36,392 bases of DNA from a bacterium (GTDB lineage Bacteria; SZUA-182; DTGQ01), in NCBI GenBank assembly GCA_040755755.1, contig JBFLZW010000009.1, positions 1 to 36,392 of the forward strand, read 5' to 3'. The notes below the pieces were generated by a model. The model searched no databases and was not told the origin of the DNA. It was given only the letters and a program-made list of their open reading frames with translations. The position numbers were made by a program, and so were the translations under genes. Of this stretch, positions 9,070 to 15,893 are shown in pieces; positions within the stretch are counted from its first letter, which is position 1; every line of letters starts with the position of its first letter.

Positions 9070-9525
9070 TTACCATGTCTTATGTCGTTTATACTCAAAA
9101 ACTACTGTCTTGCTTTGAATTTTCATCCCTCCGCTTTCTGAGGAAAAAGTCTGCGACGGCTCTTCACCCACGGGGAAGGCATTCAGGATATGGCCATTGC
9201 CTGTGGTGAATCCGAGCTTTTGATCGATCAGGCTGGCGATCACATCCTGAGCAATAGCCAGCACTCCATGGCTGCCCATGATAGACTCTTCCGGCTGTAT
9301 GATCCGCTGAAAAACGGTCAGCCTGACCTGAGCATATTGAATATACTGTTTGCTGAGCTGCTGCTCGTTTTTGATCAGCCCGTCCTTGATCTCGATGGCC
9401 GGAAACCCGCATCCCGGAGGAATCTGAGCGTCGTCCTCGGTGATGTAGATGTCTGCGTCCCGGATATAGCACAGACTCTCGTCAATCTGAAGGTGCGCCT
9501 TGATAGCCGTCATCAATTCTTTCAT
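9070..9525 (-). CDS. Probable tail terminator / neck protein
   Basis: 151 aa from the ATG at 9525, chosen because AGGAG lies 9 nt upstream; the frame stays open back to 9594 inside the preceding gene but with no better start. It has a mixed alpha/beta sequence (MKELMTAIKAHLQIDESLCY, PAIEIKDGLIKNEQQL, YAQVRLTVFQR). It lies between the gpG-like morphogenesis gene and the tail tube gene, the usual slot of the tail terminator that caps the tube. The family is inferred from position, not from a signature motif. Confidence 0.55.
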   Translation of the reverse strand: MKELMTAIKAHLQIDESLCYIRDADIYITEDDAQIPPGCGFPAIEIKDGLIKNEQQLSKQYIQYAQVRLTVFQRIIQPEESIMGSHGVLAIAQDVIASLIDQKLGFTTGNGHILNAFPVGEEPSQTFSSESGGMKIQSKTVVFEYKRHKTW

Positions 9526-9529
9526 GCCA

Positions 9530-10141
9530 TTATTCTCCTGCTTGTCCTGCCTGTCCCAGGGCGCCACCGGCAGTCCCGAATACATACCTGGCAATGGACC
9601 GCTTCAGATAGACTATGTCCGAATCCTGCACCAGGAGAAACTTCCTTGCCGGGATATCTCCCCAGGGAAGCTTCTGCAATCTGGTATGCTCTCTCACTGT
9701 ATGCTCCCGGACCGGTCTTCCTTTCCTGATAAATGCCTTGACCGTATGCTGTTTAACCCTGACCTGCACCGTACCGAAGGAACCTTTCTCTGCCCCATAC
9801 TGATGAGTTTTGGCATACGGCACGTTGGTGGCGATCTCCAGGAAATCCGGCCCGGTCGTCGATGATCCCGGCCCGGTCAGGCTATTCAGCAATATCCCGC
9901 TTTTCCGCAGAGTCTGGCCGGTCTTGCCTTTCCCCCGGCCACGGCTCAAGGCCCGCTTCGATGGCTCCCACTTCACCGGCCTTCCGCCCTCGGCAAAATT
10001 CCTGGAGATGCTCCGCTGCATCCTGCCCTGGAAATCCTGGAAGACCGGGCGCATATCCTCCAGCCGGTGCGCGACCTGAATAAACGTGGTTTGGACTTCC
10101 TTACAATTGCTGGTGATGCTGAAAACAAGCGGGCCTGGCAT
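9530..10141 (-). CDS. Mu gpG-like virion morphogenesis protein
   Basis: 203 aa. The centre contains the conserved pattern of the phage virion morphogenesis family: RSISRNFAEGGRPVKWEPS, then GKTGQTLRKSGILLNSLTG, then NVPYAKTHQYG. In Mu and P2 relatives this family acts in tail completion or head-tail joining. The C-terminus is basic and then Gly/Ala-rich (YVFGTAGGALGQAGQAG). Its position between the gp36-like connector and the terminator-like gene fits head-tail joining. Confidence 0.85.
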   Translation of the reverse strand: MPGPLVFSITSNCKEVQTTFIQVAHRLEDMRPVFQDFQGRMQRSISRNFAEGGRPVKWEPSKRALSRGRGKGKTGQTLRKSGILLNSLTGPGSSTTGPDFLEIATNVPYAKTHQYGAEKGSFGTVQVRVKQHTVKAFIRKGRPVREHTVREHTRLQKLPWGDIPARKFLLVQDSDIVYLKRSIARYVFGTAGGALGQAGQAGE

Positions 10142-10198
10142 TGCTATACTCCATTAAAAGATTCTTCGCTCATGTCGGTAAGACAACACAGTAATATT

Positions 10199-10274
10199 TC
10201 TCCCGCAGAGACGCAGAGACGCAAAGAAAAAAAGACAAATTATTTTCTCTGCGCCTTTGCGTCTCTGCGGGAGA
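10199..10274. repeat. Palindromic repeat, GCAGAGACGC family, copy 1
   Basis: Arms TCTCCCGCAGAGACGC and GCGTCTCTGCGGGAGA flank an AT-rich centre and would form a long hairpin. It lies exactly in the gap between the gpG-like and gp36-like genes. The copy at 10790-10864 is the same element in inverted orientation, including its AT-rich centre and outer AATATT bases. Confidence 0.9.
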
Positions 10275-10289
10275 CCGTTTCTCCATTCA

Positions 10290-10739
10290 TCAAAATCCCT
10301 CCATGTTAGCCCTGGTGAAAACAGCGCTATTCGAGCTGATGCTCACTTCATTGGGAGGAGAATCAGCCACCGGAGTCGCGGCCCCCAGGGCAGCCTTGCC
10401 CTCGGTGACCAGCTTGAGATAAGCGATTGCCTGATGGTGCCGGTCTTTACGGATTTCCGGTATCTCGATATCACGCCTGGCATAAAGGTTATAAATGGCC
10501 ATATCCACGGCGTACTTTCGGATCAGCTCCGGCACCGGAGTCAGCGGCACGGCATACAGCTTCTGGCAATAGCCGTCGATCTCCGCGCTGGCGTCAATTA
10601 TCGCCTTATCGACGACGGCCTCCAGGGTCTCGTCCATTTCGGTCTTCAGCCCGCTGTCATCCGTAAGCTTGATAACCATCGAAATGGAAATCTGATCCGG
10701 GTAAATATCGGCTTTGGTGCAATAGGGTATCGTTGGCAT
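10290..10739 (-). CDS. Mu gp36-like protein (DUF1320), head-tail connector
   Basis: 149 aa, ATG at 10739 with AGGGAGG upstream. The start MPTIPYCTKADIYPDQISIS, the helix ASAEIDGYCQKLYAVPLTPV and the segment YAVDMAIYNLYARRDIE match the DUF1320/gp36 family found after the capsid gene in Mu-like phages. These proteins are thought to act at the head-tail interface. The gene is bracketed by two inverted copies of one palindromic repeat, which leave its reading frame intact. Confidence 0.85.
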   Translation of the reverse strand: MPTIPYCTKADIYPDQISISMVIKLTDDSGLKTEMDETLEAVVDKAIIDASAEIDGYCQKLYAVPLTPVPELIRKYAVDMAIYNLYARRDIEIPEIRKDRHHQAIAYLKLVTEGKAALGAATPVADSPPNEVSISSNSAVFTRANMEGF

Positions 10740-10789
10740 TGGTTCCTCCCTATAATGTATAGAAGAGTGAAAATCCTATAGAGGGGATT

Positions 10790-10864
10790 TCCCGCAGAGA
10801 CGCAGAGGCGCAGAGAAAATAATTTGTCTTTTTTACCTCTGCGCCTCTGCGTCTCTGCGGGAGA
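10790..10864. repeat. Palindromic repeat, GCAGAGACGC family, copy 2 (inverted)
   Basis: Same element as 10199-10274 but reversed: the centre GAGAAAATAATTTGTCTTTT is the reverse complement of the centre of copy 1. The pair flanks the gp36-like gene at distances of 16 and 51 bp. Confidence 0.9.
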
Positions 10865-10888
10865 AATATTAAGGAGAATGAGCCGGAA

Positions 10889-11011
10889 TTACCAGATAGC
10901 CGTTATCACGCTAACCCAGGAATTAGGATCTTCACAGATGTACACATGATTGGCATCCCAGGCGATATCACCAGGATATCCCGGTGATGTCGCTGTCGCA
11001 GGAGTTTTCCG
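10889..11011 (-). pseudogene. Remnant of a phage structural-protein C-terminus
   Basis: Between the FluMu-N gene and the palindromic repeat an open frame of 40 codons ends in PGYPGDIAWDANHVYICEDP followed by NSWVSVITAIW. This pattern (PGDIAWD-N--Y-C---N-W--V) is recurrent at the ends of phage virion proteins. The frame is bounded upstream by a TAG (11014-11012) and has no ATG, GTG or TTG before the motif. It is either a decayed gene or a fragment left by rearrangement. A frameshift from the upstream gene does not rescue it, because that path also meets a stop. Confidence 0.45.
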
Positions 11012-11018
11012 CTAAACC

Positions 11019-11282
11019 CTATTTCCCCTTTTTCCCCTTCGCGGGGCCGGATGGCTCCGAACCATCATCAGCGACAGGTCCCTCTAGCTTGCCATTGGCA
11101 GCAGAGGCATCCTCCTGGCTGCTGACCTGTGCTGGGATTTCCAGCACAATCAGCATCGGATCAGCCTTGAGCCGCGCAACCTGCTCATCGGTGAACCGTC
11201 CATCGGGGTAATCGACTGGCTTCTCGGAATGCCGGACCCCGCACCGGCAAAAGCCCTCTTTTTTTGACACGATCCGTAACAT
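11019..11282 (-). CDS. FluMu N-terminal-domain protein (Mu gp35-like)
   Basis: 87 aa, ATG at 11282 with AAAAGGAG upstream. The segment GFCRCGVRHSEKPVDYPDGR followed by FTDEQVARLKADPMLIVLEI matches the short FluMu N-terminal / HI1506-related domain encoded beside the capsid gene in Mu-like prophages. The C-terminus is a flexible, lysine-ending tail (GSEPSGPAKGKKGK). The role in the virion is unknown. Confidence 0.75.
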   Translation of the reverse strand: MLRIVSKKEGFCRCGVRHSEKPVDYPDGRFTDEQVARLKADPMLIVLEIPAQVSSQEDASAANGKLEGPVADDGSEPSGPAKGKKGK

Positions 11283-11333
11283 CGAATTCTCCTTTTTTTA
11301 CTGACCACTGACCACTATCTTGCACTTACTCCA

Positions 11334-12227
11334 TTACGACAGCCACGGCAGACACAGCGGCTTGGCGGTGTTGTAATACACGTTGGTTGCTCCGGCCTGG
11401 TTTCTCTCCGCCAGCAGAATTTCCCGCGCGTTGCCATCGAGGGACGGCGGATAAACCAGTAAGTCAGGCATGATTCCCAGGGGGACTCCATTATCGTTCT
11501 TGAAGGCCATCATGGCCGACCTGGCCGCCGCGTAGTTAGTCGCATCGAGCGTATCCTTGCTGGCGTAAGCCAACTGCCACAATCCATAGCCGACATTTCC
11601 CCGGTAATCGACTCCATAGCGGTACTTCTTGCGCATAAACACATTCTCGTCGGTGATGGAGTCCATTGCCACAAACTGCGGGCTCTGGCGCTCCTGGTAG
11701 ATGAGCGGTTTGATAAACCGGCTGGTGTCGAACAGATACCAGGCCGTCCCGGCTCCTCCGCCATAGTTGCTGACAGTGGAAGAGCCGACCGGGTGATCGG
11801 TGTCGAAAAAGTACTGGCCGTCATAGCAGATAGTAGTAAATCCTGCAGCAAGAAGCCCCGCGAGCAAATAATCAGGGTGAACCTTGGAACTTCTGCCCAG
11901 CTCCTGAATAGGCGACTTGTAGACGCCGATGTTGTCATCCAGGATGTCGTTCCTGTCAATTTCGATGGTGCCCTCGTAGTCCTTGTTTGTGATGCTGTAA
12001 CCATGCAGCATCAGGTTTTGCAGCACCCTGTCCCCCAGCCACTCCCGGAGCATCGGAAAAGCGCCCAGCCAGGCGTAATCCTGAGTCTTGCTCGTGGATG
12101 GCGCCAGGCTGGCGAAGGCAGGCCAGTACACCTGCGTGATCTCCATCGCCTGGTTAAAGAGCGCGCTGTTAGTCTTATAGATCGACGCCAGCATCGCCGC
12201 TGTAATCGTACCCTTGACAATGCTCAT
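11334..12227 (-). CDS. Major capsid protein, Mu gpT family
   Basis: 297 aa, ATG at 12227 with AAAGGAG upstream. The sequence carries gpT features in order: an N-terminal SIYKTNSALFNQAMEI helix, PSTSKTQDYAWLGAFPMLRE, GYSITNKDYEGTIEIDRNDI, LGRSSKVHPDYLLAGLLAAG, and a C-terminal PDLLVYPPSLDGNAREIL. It forms the HK97-fold icosahedral shell. It follows the decoration-like and protease/scaffold genes as in Mu. Its length is typical of the family. Confidence 0.95.
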   Translation of the reverse strand: MSIVKGTITAAMLASIYKTNSALFNQAMEITQVYWPAFASLAPSTSKTQDYAWLGAFPMLREWLGDRVLQNLMLHGYSITNKDYEGTIEIDRNDILDDNIGVYKSPIQELGRSSKVHPDYLLAGLLAAGFTTICYDGQYFFDTDHPVGSSTVSNYGGGAGTAWYLFDTSRFIKPLIYQERQSPQFVAMDSITDENVFMRKKYRYGVDYRGNVGYGLWQLAYASKDTLDATNYAAARSAMMAFKNDNGVPLGIMPDLLVYPPSLDGNAREILLAERNQAGATNVYYNTAKPLCLPWLS

Positions 12228-12267
12228 TTCTTTGTTCTCCTTTCATTGGCCCCTGGCCACTGATTGC

Positions 12268-12678
12268 TTACCTCTGATCGATATCCACCCAGACGGCAGT
12301 AGCGCTTTCCACCTTGACAATTTTCCCGGCAGGGATGTCGTTCGTCGTACCAGCAGCCAAAGCCACGGTCTGATCATCCAAAACATATACGGTTTTCCCT
12401 ACATCAGCCGCTGTCATCCCGGAGGCTGCAAAGAGGAAAACCCCCTTCCTTTTGATCTTGACGTTAATGGCTCCATTCGCTCCGGCAGAATTATCCGCCT
12501 CGGCACAAGCCACTCCGGCAAACATAAAATTGGCCGTATCAGCTCCCGGCGCAGCATAGCCGCTGGCATTGGTACAAACCATGCTCCCGCCATAAACTTT
12601 GGCAGAAGCCGCCATAGGTAATTCTTCCTCCACACCCTCCTTATAGAGCGTGTCCCTGTCTTTGGTTAATGCACTCAT
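12268..12678 (-). CDS. DUF2190-like capsid decoration protein
   Basis: 136 aa, ATG at 12678 with AAAGGAG upstream. It is Ala/Gly/Val-rich and all-beta in appearance (AKVYGGSMVCTNASGYAAPG, NVKIKRKGVFLFAASG, DVGKTVYVLDDQTVAL). This pattern is typical of the DUF2190 head-fibre/decoration proteins encoded between scaffold and capsid genes. It probably binds the outer capsid surface. Confidence 0.75.
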   Translation of the reverse strand: MSALTKDRDTLYKEGVEEELPMAASAKVYGGSMVCTNASGYAAPGADTANFMFAGVACAEADNSAGANGAINVKIKRKGVFLFAASGMTAADVGKTVYVLDDQTVALAAGTTNDIPAGKIVKVESATAVWVDIDQR

Positions 12679-12792
12679 TCTCTATTTTCTCCTTTCCCTG
12701 ACCACTGACCACTAAATGAAAGTGTGAAGTGTAAAGTGTGAAGTGTGAAGTGTGAAATTTCTCCCTCCACCCTTCTCCCTTCTCCCTTCACT
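12679..12792. repeat. Short tandem repeats between decoration and protease genes
   Basis: The gap holds a GACCACTGACCACT unit at 12698-12714, five near-copies of AGTGTGAAGTGT-type 8-10-mers at about 12719-12758, and CCCTTCTCCCTTCTCCC at 12768-12786. The tail of this tract (CTTCACTTTACCCC) is complementary in style to the GTGAAGTGTAAAGTG units, so the region could fold. No gene was seen. Confidence 0.7.
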
Positions 12793-13419
12793 TTACCCCA
12801 CAGGCCGGTAATACTTCTTGAAATCTTCCTCGCTCATGCCCATCTGTTTCATAACCACCCGGTCGGTTTCAGTGATCTCGGCCCTGGTTTCGCCTGCAGG
12901 CGGATCTCCGGCCCCGACATCCTTCATCATCACCACCACCGGGGCCTTTTCGACGAACATCTTAAACCCTGCCGGATCACCTTTGGCATAAGCCGTTGCC
13001 CAATCCTTCTGTGCCGCCGTGACCTTGCCCGCCTTCATTGCCTCGGTGACCAGTCCGTCGGCCTCCTGCCTGGCCAGCTTCTCCTTCATGGCCTGGAACT
13101 CTTCCACCGAAATCCCGGCAGTCTGAGGCTGCTTAAGAGCGCGAATCGTGGCGATGGCTTCCGACTTGGTTGCCGCCGCCGCCAGGCCAAGCTCAGTCAT
13201 GATTTCCGTGCAGGCGACTGGAAAACGCAGACCGGAAGTTTTGAGCCCCTGGATCGCTCCGAGAACATCCATGCTGGTTGCCTCCGGAGGCAGATTCAGG
13301 GCCGACATAATTTCCTGGCCGATCACCGGCTGATTCAGCCTGGCTTTCATGGCCAGCAGGGCTTTTTCTTCGCTGGTGTCTTCCGGAAGGCCCAGCAAGA
13401 CTAATACTTGCTTTAACAT
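12793..13419 (-). CDS. Nested scaffold protein (Mu Z-like), in-frame internal start
   Basis: An ATG at 13419, in frame with the protease gene, is preceded by AAAGGAGG with 5 nt spacing, the strongest Shine-Dalgarno in this region. It would make a 208-aa protein equal to the C-terminal part of the protease polypeptide, starting MLKQVLVLLGLPEDTSEEKA. Mu gene Z is nested in gene I in the same way. The product is helical and Glu/Lys/Ala-rich, with a conserved-looking C-terminal MKQMGMSEEDFKKYY segment. It should direct gpT shell assembly and then be removed by the protease. Confidence 0.8.
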   Translation of the reverse strand: MLKQVLVLLGLPEDTSEEKALLAMKARLNQPVIGQEIMSALNLPPEATSMDVLGAIQGLKTSGLRFPVACTEIMTELGLAAAATKSEAIATIRALKQPQTAGISVEEFQAMKEKLARQEADGLVTEAMKAGKVTAAQKDWATAYAKGDPAGFKMFVEKAPVVVMMKDVGAGDPPAGETRAEITETDRVVMKQMGMSEEDFKKYYRPVG

Positions 13420-13935
13420 GATTTCCTCCTTTACGTTGGTTTGAGAATCTAAAGCCTTCATCACCAGGGGCACCAAATTGTTACCCCTGGGCAGATTAGT
13501 CAAGGCCATGCTTTGGATAGCGACCAGCCTCCTGGTCTTATCCAGCCCAACTACAGGGCTGTAATACCGGTATTGCCGGTTTTTAATCATCTCCCTGGCC
13601 GGTTCGGTCCAGTCAACCCGGCAGGCCAGGCCGGTGCCGTCAAAGAAAAATTCTTTTATCCAGCCCGCAGCCGGTGCGATCCCTCCGGTCAGGGTTTGAT
13701 GCTCGTAATCGATTACGGTATCAACTCCCTTTGCCCGGTGTGCAGCCCTGACCGATTCGATGGATGCCTCATCGACGGTAAACGGCTCCATGCCGATTCC
13801 GGTAACCTGGCCCAGGGGGAAGATCAAAAACTCACTCGGAGCAGAGGGCGATGCCTCCATCGTGATGGTGATTACGGTTTCATCTCTCTGTGTCTCTGTG
13901 TCTCTGTGGTGTCCTTTTTCTTTTTCTTCACCCAT
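12793..13935 (-). CDS. Prohead protease with C-terminal scaffold (Mu I protein)
   Basis: 380 aa. The N-terminal half contains features of the Mu I protease family: EPFTVDEASIESVRAAHRAK, VIDYEHQTLTGG, AAGWIKEFFF, YRYYSPVVGLDK and ALTNLPRGNN. The C-terminal half is helical and charged, as expected of a scaffold. The start at 13935 has AAGGAG 8 nt upstream. Residues 9-19 (HHRDTETQRDE) are encoded by a dispersed CACAGAGACACAGAG repeat, so the N-terminus has been extended by a repeat. The next methionine (residue 26) lacks an RBS. An internal start at residue 173 would produce the free scaffold. Confidence 0.9.
   Translation of the reverse strand: MGEEKEKGHHRDTETQRDETVITITMEASPSAPSEFLIFPLGQVTGIGMEPFTVDEASIESVRAAHRAKGVDTVIDYEHQTLTGGIAPAAGWIKEFFFDGTGLACRVDWTEPAREMIKNRQYRYYSPVVGLDKTRRLVAIQSMALTNLPRGNNLVPLVMKALDSQTNVKEEIMLKQVLVLLGLPEDTSEEKALLAMKARLNQPVIGQEIMSALNLPPEATSMDVLGAIQGLKTSGLRFPVACTEIMTELGLAAAATKSEAIATIRALKQPQTAGISVEEFQAMKEKLARQEADGLVTEAMKAGKVTAAQKDWATAYAKGDPAGFKMFVEKAPVVVMMKDVGAGDPPAGETRAEITETDRVVMKQMGMSEEDFKKYYRPVG
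13884..13913. repeat. CACAGAGACACAGAG-type repeat inside the protease gene
   Basis: A tandem CTCTGTGT tract followed by CTGTGGTGTCC. The same motif recurs at 19863-19893 (intergenic) and 26930-26962 (inside the DnaC-like gene). Here it is translated as part of the protease N-terminus. Confidence 0.85.
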
Positions 13936-14080
13936 TTTCCCGACTCCTTACCCAAAATTCACCAGAGGCCCAAAAATCGATTTTCCCTGCCTCCTGGCTA
14001 CCAACCATGCGGTTCTCCATTTCGATCGATTTTCCCCTCTTACAGAGCGGTTTTCCCCTCTGTCCCCTCTTACCCCCGGC

Positions 14081-14110
14081 TTGACAAATCCGAAGGTGAA
14101 AGTGTATAGT
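14081..14110 (+). promoter_or_regulatory. Sigma70-type promoter for the plus-strand cargo gene
   Basis: TTGACA at 14081-14086 and TATAGT at 14105-14110 with an 18-bp spacer. A GAGGAG ribosome-binding site follows at 14128-14133, 6 nt before the ATG at 14140. The orientation is opposite to the late operon, so the downstream gene can be expressed in the lysogen. Confidence 0.75.
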
Positions 14111-14139
14111 AAAAATAACCACGAAATGAGGAGATAATA

Positions 14140-14430
14140 ATGGACAAGAGCAAAATTCCCTTTTATGCTTCCAGCCTGGCCCAGAGCTTTATTGATTTCG
14201 AGCTGGGCGAAGTAGGACAAGAAAACCTTATCCATGATCAGCAATCGATTTCCTATATGCTGAAGCAAGGGTACAGCATCGATGATCTGGGCCTGATGGA
14301 TGCGGTCAATATTCTTCGCGCCCATGATATCGAGAAGGCCAGGAAGGCCGCCGCATTGATTCAGCATCCTGAAGGAAAAGCCTCTGCCGAACGAAGCATT
14401 CGATGTTTTCAAGAGCGATGTATCCGCTGA
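14140..14430 (+). CDS. Hypothetical cargo (moron-like) protein
   Basis: 96 aa, the only complete plus-strand gene in the late region. It has its own consensus promoter and RBS and sits between the protease and MuF genes, reading against both. The protein begins MDKSKIPFYASSLAQSFIDF and continues QQSISYMLKQGYSIDDLGLM; it looks like a small soluble helical protein. I do not recognise a family. Autonomous expression from inside a structural operon is the hallmark of a moron, which often alters host phenotype or excludes other phages, but that role is inferred from context only. No clear terminator follows; its stop lies 2 bp from the convergent MuF stop. Confidence 0.7.
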   Translation: MDKSKIPFYASSLAQSFIDFELGEVGQENLIHDQQSISYMLKQGYSIDDLGLMDAVNILRAHDIEKARKAAALIQHPEGKASAERSIRCFQERCIR

Positions 14431-14432
14431 TC

Positions 14433-15893
14433 TCAAAGAATTTTCCCCTTGTTTTTCTGTAATCCGGTCCGGTGTTTTTCTATGATTTCAAGCCAATATT
14501 TTGATAAATCACCGTCCTGTAAACTTACCCCCAACCCGTTTTCCGGTAAACTCACTCCGGGAAGAAGTTTAGCCAGCTCTCCCCTTACCAATTTTTCGTA
14601 ATCAGCGGGGTCCCCCTGTATATTCAATGTCCAGATCAGGTCTGAAAACCGCTGCCGATCCTGCCCTGCAGCTTCCATGAGCTGCATGAAGTTAGAAACC
14701 ATCGGCTGGTAGATTGTGTCCCTTTCCTGGAAAATCAGCTTCGCATATTGATCTATATTTTGCAGTTTCAACGATTCGCAGAAATCAGGAAAGAAAAGCC
14801 GCGCCCAGCTTTCATTCACCAACTGAGACAGGTTATGATAATTCACCTCTTTTTTGTTATTATACCGTGGCAGGTCTATTTGCACGCCCAGGGAGTGTCC
14901 GAACTCATGGCAAAGGGTAGTGAGTGCGTCGGCCTGCTCGAATGAGGTAATCCTGCCATCCTGCAATGCTTTTTCAATGTGCATATATCGATCGAGTGCC
15001 AGCCCGATAGTTCTTTTTGCCTGATCCCAGCTACCGCTACGTTTTGTCTCGAACTCAAACCTTTTCACCGGCACGGCCTCAGCTCCCATTAGCTTGAAAT
15101 TCTCCTGAAGGCCATTGAGCCTATCCGTCAACTGGCCCATATTCCGCACCGGCCCGAACCGCTCCTCAAAGGCCCGCTCGAAGATTTTCCGCTCCTCATC
15201 AGAGAACTTCGACAAGTCCGGCTCCCAGGCCACCTTCCCCGGATTGACAGCGAAACCTTCCGGAGGCATCAGCCTGGCTGGTTTATCCGATATGCTGCCA
15301 TCCGGCAGCACCGGATAATATTCCTTCCCGGTCAGGTCTCCCTCGGTGGGTGTTATCCCCTCCTCCTCCAGGTCGTCATCACTTAGGTCATCCACCCCTG
15401 ACCGGCAGCCGAAGTGATTCGGCGGGTAAAACTTATTCCAGAACGGATGGTCATACCGGTAGCAGACCGCAGGCGTGCTGCCGTGTCCGCCGAGCTCGTA
15501 GCACAGCGGGGTGGTGCCCGCGTCATCGATGGAGTTGTACCTCCACCAGGGCCGCTGTTTGGCCCTCTCCATTTGTTTATTGTATCTACCAACCGAATAA
15601 CTAGTCTGGATATTCTGATGAAGCACGATCTTAATATGACGCGGATTCTCCGGAGCATACCCCGAATCACGTAATATCCCATTGAACGCCTCCTGGAAGC
15701 CTTTTAACACTCCCCCCTCGGTGAGAACCTTTTCCACCTCTGCATGCAGGTCTTTCAACACCCGCAAGGAAGTGATATTCGACACGGTAAACGCCTTCAC
15801 CCTGGCCTCGGCAGAGAGCTGATAGAACTTGTCCGGATGCAGGATTTCCTTGCTGGCGAAAAATTGTATGGCTTCCGTGAATGCGCCCTTCAT
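14433..15893 (-). CDS. MuF minor head protein fused to HExxH metallopeptidase-like domain
   Basis: 486 aa. Residues 1-180 form a MuF/SPP1 gp7-type head morphogenesis domain, with the diagnostic RPWWRYNSIDD, then YPPNHFGCRSGVDDLSDDDL. After a linker, residues about 260-486 carry LTTLCHEFGHSLGVQ, an HExxH zinc motif (His329, Glu330, His333). VNESWAR follows, in which Glu361 could be a third ligand as in NExxA/D gluzincins. MuF proteins in other phages are known to carry C-terminal toxin or enzyme domains. The protein is probably packaged or ejected with the DNA, so a protease delivered into the host is plausible. The start overlaps the portal stop by 4 nt. Confidence 0.8.
   Translation of the reverse strand: MKGAFTEAIQFFASKEILHPDKFYQLSAEARVKAFTVSNITSLRVLKDLHAEVEKVLTEGGVLKGFQEAFNGILRDSGYAPENPRHIKIVLHQNIQTSYSVGRYNKQMERAKQRPWWRYNSIDDAGTTPLCYELGGHGSTPAVCYRYDHPFWNKFYPPNHFGCRSGVDDLSDDDLEEEGITPTEGDLTGKEYYPVLPDGSISDKPARLMPPEGFAVNPGKVAWEPDLSKFSDEERKIFERAFEERFGPVRNMGQLTDRLNGLQENFKLMGAEAVPVKRFEFETKRSGSWDQAKRTIGLALDRYMHIEKALQDGRITSFEQADALTTLCHEFGHSLGVQIDLPRYNNKKEVNYHNLSQLVNESWARLFFPDFCESLKLQNIDQYAKLIFQERDTIYQPMVSNFMQLMEAAGQDRQRFSDLIWTLNIQGDPADYEKLVRGELAKLLPGVSLPENGLGVSLQDGDLSKYWLEIIEKHRTGLQKNKGKIL

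Noticed and set aside
12716-12760. Regular short repeats considered as a CRISPR array
   Set aside because: Units of 8-10 bp without unique spacers; a simple tandem repeat. No cas genes in the window.
13948-14436. 162-codon minus-strand frame opposite the cargo gene
   Set aside because: No RBS or family signal, whereas the plus-strand gene has a full promoter and RBS.
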